This document shows, piece after piece, positions 48,230 to 64,000 of a stretch of DNA of 64,000 nucleotides. How positions within the stretch are numbered: the first letter of the stretch is position 1; each line of letters begins with the position of its first letter. The notes below the pieces were generated by a model that searched no databases, was not told where the DNA came from, and worked only from the letters and a program-made list of their open reading frames with translations. This stretch comes from Marisa cornuarietis (Eukaryota; Mollusca; Gastropoda; Architaenioglossa; Ampullariidae), in NCBI GenBank assembly GCA_004794655.1, contig SMMW01000568.1, forward strand, positions 1,043,001-1,107,000, written 5' to 3'. A program made the position numbers and the translations under genes.

Positions 48230-49735
48230 CATCCCTCACTTAAAACACCTGTATAACACCTGTAAGTTTCCAGTCATAATAGGTTTACGACGGCTGCTGA
48301 AGAGAGTTAGTGTTGATGAAGATGCTTTAAGGGGCATCACTCTCGCTTGAACAATCGCACCGTTTCCTTTCAGTGGCAGGTGTAACAATTCACACGCTGC
48401 AAAACAGGTACTTTTATTTATTTGGTTGTTTATTTGTTTGCCTTCTAAAAATTAACACATTTTAGAGTACTAAGGATATATATTTCACTTTGTATTTGCT
48501 CTGAAAAATTCAACCTGTAACAAATGCACAGGCGTTGCTTGAAATAAAGTTTGAGATCAGTTTTAGCAATTGTCGAAAGATACATTAAAAAGATGGTGTC
48601 TGTTATTGTCTTGTGTACCTAATTTATGTCTGAGAGTGAGAATGAAAGTGAAAAGTGAAAGTACGGAAAGAAGGGAATAGACGATGGGAAGAAAGCAGGA
48701 TATAGAGACTGTGTGCGTCCATGCAAAGCCGTCCTCTTCTGCTACCCATCCGTACTTTAAAATATTGGCCCATGGCCTTAAGTCCTCTAGAATATTGGCC
48801 CAGTGATCACCCCTCAATTTATAGGCTAGATTGTTATTACAGATATTTTTAATATGTGTCTAAATTTTTTGTTTTAATGATTTTGTGTTTTTATTTATTT
48901 AGGTAGTTAGAAAGGGTTACTGCATAAATCAGTGTTGGCGTTTAGATTAGAGTTTGAGCTACGAATAATACAAGTTAAAAGTAGGACTTAGGGGCAAGAG
49001 AAGATTTCAGGTTAGGGATTATAGTTAGGGTTAGGGTTGGTGTTTGAGGTCGATCACAACATGTTCACCTAAAATAAAAGGCAGCACACGCATGACTGCC
49101 AAGTCGGTGGAAAAAGTAAAAAAATATATTACGATTATACATATTTTGGGTTTTTCAATACAAACTTTGTGTATGTGTAGAGGTTCATTGGTCTTCCTGC
49201 AGGCATGCTGCACGTGCTCAGGGCACTGTCATGTGTCATGTGCAGAACAGATATGACACGAAATACTTGGCTGGGATCCTCCATCGTTGAATTGGTGTGC
49301 AGATCCTGCTATTTCGTCAAAAAATCGGAATGAGGGAGAGAAGCATTTTTTCTGAATTTCGTTATCGAGAGAAAGCTTTTTTTCGCAACATTATGCTTAA
49401 CAAAATCATAGTTACTGGGTGTCCAGTTACTGGGTGAAACTGAAGTACTGCGATGTCAATATTGATTTGTCTAGGTCTGTGACCATTTGACTATGTGATG
49501 CTGTGAACCCTGTCATGGAAGAAGTGGGCAGATTGCCAGACAGGAAGATGGACAAACAAGGAGACGATACACACGTATATCGTGCTTCGTTTATTATTCA
49601 GTACTTCAAGCTTGAGAATAAGAATGGTAAGGATGTGTCACGCTCGAGTGCGCACGCAGAGAAACACACACGTAAGCACACCAAACTCCCGTAACTATAG
49701 AGTAGATATCGTAGTATGAGTGTTTAGTGTTTTTT

Positions 49736-49766
<31 letters not shown>

Positions 49767-50298
49767 CTGTGCGTGTGAGAGAGAGAAATTGTGTGTCTGT
49801 CTGTCTGTGTGTGTGTGTGTGTGCGCGCGCGCGCACGTACTCAAATGTTAAAATCACTTTTAACGAACATGCACATGCCAAACCCTGTAAACATGAGCAA
49901 ATATACAAACAGGACCATAAATGTTGGCATACATTACACCTCTTCCTCTCCCTCCATTTCTTTTTGTCTCTGTCTCGCTCTCTCAGTCCTTTTACGATGA
50001 CGTCTTTCTCTTTATGACCCGTCCATAAACTGTCGACCAAACGTGTGGTGTCTACAGTATCTACAGATGCGTTGCCCCCGTCGTAAAGTTTCCACAGCAG
50101 TCACGCGCCTCGCGACCTACATGTTAATCTCAAGTCAGACATCGCGCAACAAGTTTCCCATTATGTCATTTCCATCAAGTCAGTCCCGCTAATATTTCAG
50201 AGATGTGGATCGCTCTACATCTTTAATCTTTAGATTTCTTCCACTTCTTCTCTTTGTCATTCATCCTCTACCTCTCTCTCCCTTCCCCCTCCCCTTCC

Positions 50299-50370
<72 letters not shown>

Positions 50371-50890
50371 GATTCTTATTCTATACTCTATTCTATACTC
50401 TCCATGCTCTGTCAATCCAGACTACCAACATTCTTATTTGATCTTCAGTATCGCATGTTCTACTCTGATTCAAAGGCAGCATTCAGTCTCGCTGAATACA
50501 TATACATGTAAAAAAAATTATGATTAAACTTTTTAATCTTTTGTTCTTAATCTGCTACAATCATCATCATCATCATCATCATCATCGTTGTTATTATTAT
50601 TAGCACTCTTTTGTTCACTCGCTTACTAAACATTTTTTCACCTGTACATATAGAAATGGACCGATTTTGTAACAATAAATTTAGCTGATAACCATGGATG
50701 GATATTTTCAGAAAAAGAACCCAACCATATTTTTTCCACTGCGTTATCTTAGACAGACGTCAACTACAGTCACCTGCAGCCGTTGTACTGGGTCATAGAC
50801 AGACTTTAAGTTGGTTTTTCTCTTTGTGCAGCCAAATACATTGAACTTGAGATTTCCAAAGTTGCAGGAATTTTTTTTTAATAAAGAGAA
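48230..50890. other. Intergenic DNA, possibly holding 5' exons of the plus-strand gene at 53.2 kb
   Basis: I could not identify any exon. Simple repeats include a TTAGGG-like patch at about 49015-49036, (GT)n/(GC)n at 49739-49842, (CA)n at 50303-50366 and (ATC)n at 50561-50586. Confidence 0.4.
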
Positions 50891-50892
50891 CA

Positions 50893-51092
50893 GTCATCAC
50901 TATATTTTTCTGTTCCTGTTACTTGATGCCTTTTAATGTTTTCTGTTTCGTCAGTACTGTCGTTTTCTTTCGTCCCCTGTGTTCTGTGTCTACTTAGTCC
51001 ACGTCTCTTCCTCGTTTTAAGCGCTAAGAGCATGCTCTCTATGAGTGTGAATATGCGCTATAAAAATCTTCACTATTATTATTATTATTATT
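50893..51092 (+). mobile_element. LINE 3' tail, third copy of the (ATT)n-ended family
   Basis: About 200 bases matching the 3' UTR of the CHY-C insertion, from TCACTATATTTTTCTGTTCC to GCGCTATAAAAATCTTC and an (ATT)n tail. It is severely 5'-truncated and noncoding. Confidence 0.8.
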
Positions 51093-53214
51093 ATCTCATA
51101 GGTGTCTAAGTTACAATCTACCTGCGTCGAACCTGGGTCAAGCATAAACGAAGTTCTCAGTTGTTATCAAAGTCAACGGAGCAGAGCTCTTTCATTATAA
51201 GTTTCTACCGAAATACATTGTGAAGATCGAACTATGTTGAGAAACGTACAAATGGATTGAGACGAATTTTGATGTGTTGATATCGTGGATACCGTAAATG
51301 AAATTTACCTACTTTTCGTGTTGTGGTGTCTTATCGGGGTACACAGCACTGAATGTATGTAAACAGTCGAAACAAGTTCAGATCATCACTCGGTAAAGTC
51401 ATGTAGTGCATGTATTACTGTGAATGTATTTCTGTAATCGTAATATCTGTAAATTACAAGTACATTGTCTGACTGGAGATAGCCTCATGTCACTGTGACT
51501 TCTACACACTTTTACTCTGTACTCTTGCTTTCATTTACTGTACCCAACCCTTTCCTTCCCCATCGTTAAAGTACCCTGCGTACTTTCCAAAAATTATTCA
51601 CTGGGTCTTGAAAGGCCTATAGTCCGTTCTTACAAGAAGATGTATCGATGATATCATTTCTGTTCTTCCCACAGCACGACTTTCTCCTCCAACAACTCTC
51701 TACACAACAACGCTGAACGTATTGCTTTTCTGCAAGTTACTTCAATTTTTCGATGTGACAAAAGAAATAAGCAAAAAGAGCAAACAAAGAAAAAGACATA
51801 TACAGAAACTGAAAAGAAATAAGTATTAGCAATTTTTTTCATTCTGTGAAACGGTCTGCTCTGTGACATCGTTATCAACACGAACAATACATTGATCTAC
51901 TTTTGATAAGAAATGTTCCAGAAGAAACAAAATGGCGATTAGGGAGACGATCGTCTTGCACGATGTGTACCGGTATGTAAACAGATCTTGGTCGTCTGCA
52001 GAAAACTTCCATTATGTTTAATTAAGAATGTTTTCATCGATGTCTAATAAAACGTAATTAAAGGTAAAAGTACAAAATAGTCATTTTTGGTAACCGAGCC
52101 CTCCCCGGGTCTTCTCTCCCACATGTGCAAGGATATCGGTAGCACGTTACACTAGACGTCACCCGTGCTTTCACTCTTGCTTACCCCTGGGATATGATGA
52201 GCGTAATTTCGAAGTCTTAGATTTATTTATTTTGAATTGTATGATTTACTAGCGGTGTTATCATTTCATTTTCTTGTGAAGTCCTGCTGATTTGTAGTTA
52301 ACACATGTTCAGAGGTTTAAATGTCTTTGGGGGAAAATGGGTGTGTGAAATGAAAAGGTGAAAATTCAAAAGGAACCACAAAAATTAAAAACAAATAGTT
52401 AGGATGGCAGATACTTTTCAGATCATCAGACAGGTAAACAAGTAGATGGTCAGGCAGGTAGACGGAGAGAAATATATTTTTGTCTCTAAATACTGAGGCT
52501 CAGCGTTGTATTGATAAAAGTACTGGAGAATTAACGTCTATGATTTATTTCTTCTATATATTTTTTTTTAAACTAGTGTGGATGATAAAGATCCTTGCTT
52601 GCTGTAACTCGTTGCCTGCATTTTGTGTCTCCAAAGGCTGTGCACCCTCTCACTTCTGACCATAGGACTGGTTCATACATGTTGTGTTCCCCACCACTGG
52701 TACGGCCCCGTTCGAGTCCTCACGACCACAGTGGCGCAAGGCATGCCGGGAACGGACGTAGTGCGTACACCCCTGAACCATCGACGTTGTTACAGTCATT
52801 ACAAGTGCCCCATCTTTCCTTTCTAGATCGGAAAAGAGATTCGTATTGCCCCATCAGTATTGCTTATCACCTCGTTACGTTACATGGACGTAACAGCCAT
52901 AGAACAGCTGATTTCCTAGTTACGTTCCTCCACTCATATATATTCACTGCAATCTAGTCAAGTTGTCCTCTAGTACATATATAAATGTATTACAATATAG
53001 TACACTATTCGTCGTGACTATTTATCTATTTATATATACGGTTTGTGAAAAATCTAGTAACATTCTCTTTCTTTCTTCCGTCCCTCCAGTTCCTTCCTCC
53101 TTTGATTTATGTCTTCATTCTTTCTCGCTTTCTGACTTTATTTCTTGCATTTTACTTTTCTCTTTAAGAAATTAAATTCTCGAAAATGTAATTTTCTAGC
53201 AAGTGACGCTTCAG
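51093..53214. other. Intergenic DNA or unseen 5' exons of the LolA-like gene
   Basis: The frames at 51654-51887 and 52595-52957 have no homologue that I recognise. A signal-peptide exon for the downstream gene could lie here, but I cannot place it. Confidence 0.4.
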
Positions 53215-56509
<3,295 letters not shown>

Positions 56510-56564
56510 GAAGTGGTTTTCTTCGGATCCCATCAATGTTGTCACAGACGGAGGGCTTCAGGCC

Positions 56565-56570
56565 AATAAA
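56565..56570 (+). terminator. Poly(A) signal of the LolA-like gene
   Basis: AATAAA, 55 bases after the TGA. It supports 56438-56509 as the terminal exon. Confidence 0.65.
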
Positions 56571-57053
56571 AGAACTTTAAAAAAAATTCTCTTTATTAAA
56601 ACAATAGATGGATGTTGCTGCATTAAATTCTGCAGTTTATGTGTATACGCGATGATTAACAGTTGGGGGCAGCACTGGACTTTTTGCTGAAGCTGTGACT
56701 ATCTTACAGGTCGGTCAAGCCCATATAGCACGTCACGCAAACGCGTCGTCCAACAAGGGTGCGTGACTATCAGACCCACGAAGTTTATCGCGTTTGTGGA
56801 CGTATTCGCCTTAAAATACGCAGGACGACAGCTGTCGACTTAACCTACCCGTTAAGCTAGTTGCAGCCTCAACATAAAATCCAGCCCTCGTCTGCACAGT
56901 ACGCCGCTGTCATTAGCTGGATGGTTAATTAATGCCAAGCAAATAGCTAAACTACGCATTTTCGTTGAGTACTTCGCGTTAATCATCTGTATAATCATTG
57001 ATGAGTGCGATATCTTCCATGAGATTGGTCCCATAGTCACTAGCAGGAAATAG

Positions 57054-57369
57054 TCATTTACACCGAGAGAAAGTGCCTGAGGAGGGTGCTCCGGATCTCA
57101 TAAGATTAACGACTGTGCATGATGTACGGTTGCCACACTCGTAGGACACCAGGAGCCTATACTTGCTACAGTCAAGCGACGTAAGTTGTTCTGGTTTGCC
57201 CGCGTGACATGGCACGACACCTTGTCGAAGACTATCCTTCAAGGTACCTAGGAGGGTGGCCGACACCGCGGTGGCCAGAGAAAGAACTGGCTTACGAATC
57301 TCAAAGACTGGACTGGTCGTCCTGTACAGGACCTGCTCACTATCGCCCACAATAGGTACGAGTGGCGGA
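57054..57369 (-). CDS. Orphan terminal-exon candidate, unknown protein
   Basis: After an acceptor-like TTTGACAG the minus strand is open for 104 codons and ends in TGA at 57054. It starts GPPLVPIVGDSEQVLYRTTS and includes a Cys-containing stretch (LDCSKYRLLVSYECGNRTSC). An upstream in-frame stop means it needs a splice acceptor, but the acceptor has a poor pyrimidine tract and I found no upstream exon. An AATAAA lies on the minus strand near 56592-56597. I do not recognise the family. It may be a real last exon of a gene interleaved with ATP6V1H, or chance. Confidence 0.3.
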
Positions 57370-57498
57370 CCCTGTCAAATACCACTGACTGACTTTATTC
57401 TGCATAATATTTCTTTTAGCAGGCTAAAAATTGCCTGTCACAAAAAACACAAATAATGAAATAAAACCAGAAGTCTCCAAAGAATTATATTCAGTTCC

Positions 57499-57504
57499 TT
57501 TATT
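57499..57504 (-). terminator. Possible distal poly(A) signal of ATP6V1H
   Basis: AATAAA on the minus strand at the far end of a 1.6-kb AT-rich, ORF-free stretch that follows the stop codon. Nearer candidates exist (for example about 58260), so the true site is uncertain. Confidence 0.4.
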
Positions 57505-59127
57505 ATATATGTGGTTCTGGCAATCTTGTGAATGACTAGTGCTGTACATACCAATAGTCATGGGATAGATATCAACACCACACTAGCCTTGTTTGAAAAG
57601 GACTATATCACAATGACATAAGACTTTACACAGCCAGAACAACTGGAGATACACTTCTACAATTTACAGATATCACAAATGAGTTTCAAACAGTCCGGGT
57701 TATAGATGTGGGGTAGAGTGAGTTGTGTACAGAAAAAGTTGCAAACCAATTTTCTTCAGAAGCAATGAATAGTCTACCTCCCAACATTCTTCTGTATTAA
57801 GGCAAACCAAGACACTTCCAAACAATTTTGATTATGAAGCACAACTTCCATCTTTTCTATTCCATCCTTGCTGGGCCTTGGACTTGACGTTGTAACAGCA
57901 TAAAAATTGCAGAAATAAGAACAACATAAAGGTGACCAGTAAAACACCAAGACACCCATACTTCCACAAAACAAATCTCACCTTTTAGTATTGATAGCTA
58001 TACCGGCCCCACAAGACCACATTCTATAAAATACATCGACACCATTACAAAAAAAAAAAAAAAAATTCTGTGCACACCTGACTAACAGGAATTAAAGGGA
58101 ATAACACTGATGCACATAGAGTTTCAATAATTCTTAACGTGGAAAACAGGCCTGCCATCTAGGTGAAGACTAAGAATATAGGCATAAGCACTCAGAAATA
58201 ATGTCAGTTCCAATTATACAGGTATGTTAAAAAATAAGAGAAAAGTTCTATTTTCCCTTTATTCATTTATCTCACCCCACAGCTGACAGCGGAATGTATG
58301 CCAAATGCCATGTTATATAAATTATGTACAATTCTAATTTTGTTTACCCATACATAATATCTGCATTATGCATGCAGCAAGACTTCTAGAACTGGGCTAT
58401 TCACCAGTCCACAGACAAAGTTCAGTCTCTAATTACTTATACTTTCTTGGATACATTGCAACTGATATCCATCATTAACCAAACACAACACTCAGACTGT
58501 ATTCTCATGCAACAGGCAGACTCATAGCAAAGAACTCTTACTGGGCATTCTCCTTTTGAAATAAGTAAGCTTTCATTCCAACAAACTGCTGATCCAAAGC
58601 AGTACACTAATACAAAAAAATGGGTGCAGCACTGCTTAAAGATTGATTAAAGCTATTCAAATTTTTTAACTTGCTTTATATCTTTAACCGCAAAAACAAA
58701 GATAAGAGAATATAACATAGCTAAAAACATATTTTGGTCCTCACACCACTTGTAAAGTTACCTAAAATATTCATGTTTCCTTTGTACAACCTGACATATA
58801 AATGACAGCATCGCTCCAAAGGCTGAAAATGTACAAGCCTGCCTATGAAAACATGGTGACGCATACATATATCATCAAACCCCCAAATGCTCCTCTTTTC
58901 TGACTCTAAGCTGCATCATATTTGACATAAGGTGCGAGGGCAGTTCAAGTATTATTTGTCTATTATTGTCAAATCCACAGCCAGTGGTGTCTTCTGAATG
59001 TGGCCAATACAAACTGCTGTCAGTGCCACCCTTTACATCTAATAGCACTTTCACACAATCTACATGCCCGTTTAGTTCTATGAAACAAAAGAATCAAGTC
59101 TATTTGATGTCTGGCTGGCATAAGTCA
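57505..59127 (-). other. Probable long 3' UTR of ATP6V1H
   Basis: AT-rich sequence without convincing ORFs or repeats directly follows the ATP6V1H stop codon, with several AATAAA motifs on the minus strand. The UTR status is inferred. Confidence 0.45.
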
Positions 59128-62100
59128 TCAATTGACCCCAAATCCTTTTGGCTTTAGCTCTTTAACTTCTAGTTGTCTTCCCAGGTACTCCCTGAAATTA
59201 AAAAAACAAATCCTTTGCACTAGCCTTACATCAAAGGATGAATGTGTTAGAACACGTCTCCCAATTTAATCCTCACTCGTCTCCTGTAGTTAGCAAGAAA
59301 CTTAACTTGCCTAGAAATAAGCTGCATCTATAAATTTTATACAAGAGACAACATACAAGAAATAAGCTGCATCTATAAATTTTATACAAGAGACAACATA
59401 CAAAAAACATTAAAAAGTGTTATGCATATAAGTGCAGATGTATTTGTTTTATATATTAAAATATTTGTGTTAGTTTTGCATGTACAGCTTCAGCTGTTCT
59501 AATATACAATATCTACTACTCATAGTTTTGTTATGCTAATAATAATCAGCACTACAAGTTTCTAAAAAGCTAAAAGTCCTGCATGATTTTTAAAAGATAC
59601 TATACGTATAAAGTAATCCATGCTGCAAAACCTCATTTACAAAATTTGTTCCCTACACAAACGTTTATATCCTAAGCAAAATTTTCAGGTCTTGTGACTA
59701 GGAAGAAAGCAAATTACAAACAAATCAAGAAAAAAAACCTTGGACCCTCTTTGCTACTTATTAGCGGTAAAACTGCATAAAATATTTTACTTGCAGATTC
59801 CATGCCTCTTGCTGATATAACTTGCAAAACAAAAACAACTGACTCAAACCTTGAAATTAAAGTTTCACTGTGTGAAAAAGAAAACCAATATTGTTTTTAA
59901 AATGGAAAATCATATTCCCTGCGTGCATTCTCTGGTAAAGCGCAAACAATAACAACTTGTTATACTTGATCATACTTACCATATCTCCTACGCACAAAAA
60001 AAGATGTTCTCCTACAAGATCAGTTTTATTGCATTGTTACCATTTTACCATATCATACACAGATTGGAAAACTGCTAGGGATCATCCAAAAGGTAAAAAA
60101 TAATCTGAAGGATTTTTCTAAAATAACTGTCATCTGACAAATAAAATTAACATAAAGTAAAAAAATAAAAAAACAGGTAGTACTCATCATTATCATCTCC
60201 TATTCTTTACTAAGGCCCTTGTCTAAAATAGCAATCTAGCAATATAACTGTTTTCTCTCTCACTTTTCTTGTTACACTGAAAAAGATACTTTTTTGGGTG
60301 TTCTGTCAAGAACCTCGGCACAGCCCCTGACAATAACGACCCTTTATTGCCACTGAAATATCCAGCTTGGTGTTTTGTCAGGTCTCACAGGGTCTGTGGA
60401 GGCCTTAATTCTTGCTCTGGTTTAGGCAAGAATTGTTGAATGAAAACTGTTCCTAGTTTCCTATACACTTAAATATTTCATACAAACCAAAATACACTTC
60501 TAAGTCCCAAACGTTTTTATGTAGTCTTCTATATTCCTTAGGTATTTTCTTTCTCTGTAGTATGTTCTCTATGTACCAGTTTGTTTTTTTTATCAAGGTT
60601 GATATTTGTGTTACAAATGCAACATTTGACTGCTGAAACTGGCAAAAGGCTGAGTGGTCATTTTTGTAAAGGAAAGAAAAGAAATTATAATCAAACACTT
60701 AAATACACTTGTTTTGGTTATGAGGAGGATTTCATATTTAATTTTGCAGCTGTGACTGAAACTGAGAATGACTTTGTTTTAATAAAACAAACTTACCAAT
60801 TGTGTACCATCAACTTCTGTACAGCTAGAAGAGCTTCATAACGAACATTGGGATCCTCATGTGTAAGGTATTGCATGACCAGCTGCTTAGCTCCAAGCTG
60901 TTCAACAACACTGGCAAACACAAAATGCAAATGTTAAGTGTACTCATGCCTACAATGGCTTCAGTACATGTACTCATATACATATGAGTGCATGAATGAA
61001 TACAAACAATACTCTCTCATATAACTCTTATGCATAGTCCTTTGGTGTTTGTATGTCTGAGGACAAATGTATTTACCTGACTGCACATTCACATAAAATG
61101 TTTATGCAAGCATATAAAAAAAATCATGAAAAAAATCAAAGGAGTAGACAGAAGTAGCTTCCCCCTTAGCAGCTGTATGGTATAAATACTGACTGCTTTC
61201 CATGTGGATAGTAGCGAACATATTCTCCAATATCATGGGCTGCGACAGACAGAATGAGGGCATCTCTGCTTGTCTCCAGAAGGCGTACCAGGATTCTAGA
61301 CACAAACAAATAATTAAAAAAAATGCCTAATTATTCTTTTGATGAATTTCTTTCCTAAAATAAGAAAAAAAGTCACCATGAAAGTAAATCTATAAACTAG
61401 ACTCAGAAACTCAATTGTGAAACAATTTACTCTGCCCCTTAAATGCTTCAAAATGAACTTTTTCAGAGTCTTACATGAAAAAGAATTCACAAGAAAATTA
61501 TGATGAGTAGCATATAGAGTAGCTGAAAAAAAAATTTAAATATCAGACGTCAACAACTGCCCACACATACAAATCTTCAAATACCAAGCCTGTGTTACTC
61601 ACTTGAGCAGCTCGTAATTCTTCTCATTCAGACGGATGGCATTTTCCCGCCAGAACCTGTCTGACTTGTGTACTGGGCTCCACTCCAGCCGTCCAGATTT
61701 GACTTCATTTGTGTACTCATCGAACGAGCTGTGAGACAGTCACTGTATATTCTTATCAAACAACTAAGATCTAGAACCCAGATTATTACACGCTGTGATT
61801 GTCTTTAAATCACCGAATCTTATTCATTAAATGTGCTGTGATACAATAATTGTCTTATATTCATCAAATCAAGAGTAAAAAGATTACAACAGATGAAAGC
61901 TTAGCTAAGGAACACTACACAAACTGATCTTCAGGTAGAGCATGAGAAAAAGAAGAAAACAAACAGCAAATTACAACCAATCACAAGTGAAGAAAAGGCA
62001 ACAGCACTTGCAGAATTTATGCTGTAATTACACCAGAAGTCAGCGCCAACAAAAGATTGAGATAAACAACAAAAGAGAGAAGAGAAGACAGACCTAAGAT

Positions 62101-63113
62101 CCTGCACAGAAGATGCAAGCTTCTCATTCAGATATGTGAGGTCTTCAACAATATCTGGGTCATCGAGGCGGCGACCCTCCAGCAGCTCTAGTTGTTTGAC
62201 AACCTTGCACTGCACCATGGCCAGCGCATGCTCTTGCACCACCTCGCGGTCCTCAGGCTTCTCTAACATGTTCTGCAGAGCAAACAAAGGATTTAATGTA
62301 TGCCTTGGATTCCACAATGGCTGGGCAGTCTGTGGATAGATTTACCATCCAATAATAACATACTATAAGAATAGTATCCTGACGTTCAGATTAATGGCAG
62401 AAGGGAAATGAACATTTCATAGTTGGATTTTCATATAAGCCCACACGTCCCCTACCTCGTGTGTCTCCATTCTTTCTTGTTAAAGTGAAAACATATCGTA
62501 ATTGCTTATGCATGACAAAAAAGTGGGACCAAAGGAAGCAACACATATGAGGCATAGGAAAGAAAATGCAGCTACAAAAACAACTTCCAGACAGGAAAAG
62601 ACATCGATGTACTTTATCGTAAACGGGATAAAAAGGCAAAAGAAACCGACTTACCCTGAAAGTAGCCAGGATGATTCGAGTAACTTTCTCCTTCACACTC
62701 TCGCTCAGAATGTCAGCCAAGATGGGAATTATATTAAATCTGAAAAAGATGCCAATGCATAATAAGTGAAGAAAAAAAAACCTACTGCAAATGTGAAACA
62801 GTTGTTGAAGGTGAATTCTAAGAATAAATCTGAAAAAGCTGGAAAGAAAAACAGCCCCCACCCTCCTTGGAGACCAAATATGATGTCTAGTTTTGTGTAC
62901 CTTATATTAAATGATCCACATTTAAAATAAACACACAATAGGCATCCAACAGATGCATTTATGGTAAACCTTATAAATCAGATCAATATTGTGAATTCTT
63001 ACTTGTTCATGCGTTCAACAAGAGAAACATTGAAGGAGAGACACCACAGGCAGAAGATGAGTTGGTACTGTATTTGAAAGCCAACCTTGGAACCTGCCAA
63101 AACTGATGTGATT
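59128..63113 (-). CDS. ATP6V1H: V-type proton ATPase subunit H, C-terminal half (seven exons; 5' exons outside window)
   Basis: Subunit H is the HEAT/ARM-like regulator of the cytosolic V1 sector; it couples V1 to Vo and silences ATPase activity in free V1. Exons (minus): 63113-63003, 62739-62655, 62272-62094, 61728-61603, 61295-61194, 60910-60797, 59191-59128. All join in frame and give 259 residues plus a split first codon. Conserved blocks include [90 protein letters not shown] and [20 protein letters not shown]. They follow vertebrate subunit H in order from about residue 225 to the end. The N-terminal half lies beyond 64000. The tail after LMVHNWEYLGRQL differs from vertebrates, as is usual. 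The region just before [10 protein letters not shown] is less conserved (SLVERMNK). Confidence 0.95.
59313..59402. repeat. Tandem duplication of a 45-bp unit in the last ATP6V1H intron
   Basis: 59313-59357 and 59358-59402 are identical 45-base copies starting AGAAATAAGCTGCATC. Confidence 0.95.
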
Positions 63114-63599
63114 CTGCAAAGAAATAAGACTCCCATTTCTACACCAGTCATCTCTCAATTAACAAGCTTACCAAACTTAGCCATAAGCAAAATGTGTTCT
63201 TACCTGTGGTGATACCTAGTAGACCCAAGGTTAACTTGAAAATATCTTTGATGTATGCTTGGACTACTAATGTTTAGCATGTACAAATATTCATTTTTTT
63301 TTACAGAAATGTGTTGGCTTAATAAACAACTGGAAAGTAAAGCCAAAATATACCATTTTTAATGGTATAATTCTTTCATTTGCATACTTACCAGATGACA
63401 CGACTATATGGAGTTATCCTGACTAGCTACCTTAATTCCAGCAATCTACTCCCGATTGGTCAGACTTGACCAATGAACAAGAACACAAAATCAACCAATT
63501 CACCCTCCATCGCACCCTTGTCAGCCAGTGAGCTCTCCTCCAGTTTTCTGCCTCACTGAGAAGAAACTCACAGCGGCTGAGGCGGGAAGTAACCAGAGG

Positions 63600-64000
63600 G
63601 TCATGTCATCTGGTAAGTACTCGAAAACAAGGAATTTTATCATAAAAAATGATGAAGACTCAGAAGATGCAGCCATTACCGGGCAGTGCAGGTGAATGAA
63701 ATCAGACACCGAGATACCGTGTCCTGGATGTAATCCACCCGAGTCTCTGGGAGACAGAGTTGAGAAGGGTCTGGAATCTCATCTCAAGGTGGACAGAGTC
63801 CTGTACTTACTGCATCTTTGACATGGTTGGATGAATCTTCCATCCCAGTGATTTCAGAAAGAAGAAAAAGGCCCTGATGACGTCTTGTCCAGAGAGCAGC
63901 AGATCATCGAGAGACATTGACTCCAGGTTGCGAGCCACAATTCAAAGGCATCACCATAAACTGGTAGACTCTCCGCTTGAAGGCAATGCAGGGGAACAGG
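63600..64000 (-). mobile_element. Decayed DIRS-like reverse transcriptase fragment
   Basis: At the window edge the minus strand reads CIAFKRRVYQFMVMPLNC (near 63990-63935), the RT block usually written F..RVYQFxVMPFGL. After a frameshift it reads SLDDLLLSGQDVIRAFFFFL then KSLGWKIHP (near 63905-63810), the catalytic LDD box followed by the LGWKIN motif of DIRS/Ngaro-type elements. A stop follows at about 63790. The spacing between the blocks is shorter than normal, so internal sequence is lost. It sits upstream of the visible ATP6V1H exons and so is probably intronic. A Gypsy origin is less likely given LGWKI. The left limit is uncertain. Confidence 0.5.

Noticed and set aside
49015..49036. 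TTAGGG-like patch considered as interstitial telomere repeat
   Set aside because: Only about three imperfect units; too short to be meaningful.
52595..52957. 120-codon plus-strand frame
   Set aside because: No motifs, no poly(A) context, and no homologue that I recognise; it probably occurs by chance.

Overview
The window is animal nuclear DNA: spliced genes with GT/AG introns, AATAAA poly(A) signals, many microsatellites and decayed non-LTR retrotransposons. The mix of RTE-type and L2/CR1-type LINEs, a tRNA-like SINE and a tandem family of secreted chymotrypsin-like digestive proteases suggests a mollusc, probably a gastropod. That assignment is inference from general resemblance.

Region 1-4.5 kb is mostly dead mobile DNA: the 3' part of a plus-strand LINE with a (CATTGT)n tail, then a minus-strand RTE fragment split by a SINE.

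Region 4.7-48.2 kb is the core of the window: six tandem minus-strand genes for secreted S1-family serine proteases, named CHY-A to CHY-F here in plus-strand order. All have six coding exons with the same intron phases (1, 2, 0, 1, 0), a signal peptide, a short propeptide, the His/Asp/Ser triad and a C-terminal exon starting GDSGGP. Two subfamilies are clear. CHY-A, -B and -C start MKI(I/F)VLLLAL and carry a Leu-Ile propeptide junction. CHY-D, -E and -F start MKLLLLIG(A/V)VL, have two extra cysteines in exon 3 and carry Arg-Ser, Arg-Ile or Trp-Ile junctions. CHY-B/C and CHY-D/E are recent duplicates that include flanking DNA. Retroposon insertions present in only one member of each pair show filled and empty sites. 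Between CHY-D and CHY-E lies about 6.5 kb of unrelated DNA with a broken gag-like region and a hAT-like element.

Region 48.2-56.6 kb holds a plus-strand gene, seen from 53.2 kb, for a small cysteine-poor protein that faintly resembles animal LolA-like/ependymin-like secreted proteins. One of its introns contains a perfect 102-bp inverted repeat. Region 57.0-57.4 kb has an orphan minus-strand exon candidate.

Region 57.5-64 kb is the 3' half of ATP6V1H (V-ATPase subunit H, minus strand): seven exons and a probable 1.6-kb 3' UTR. The 5' exons lie beyond the window. A decayed DIRS-like reverse transcriptase fragment sits at the right edge, upstream of the visible exons.

The proteases probably act together as extracellular, likely digestive, enzymes. 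Their propeptide junctions differ, so some could be activated by chymotrypsin-like family members and others by a trypsin. The V-ATPase subunit is a housekeeping gene with no evident link to them.
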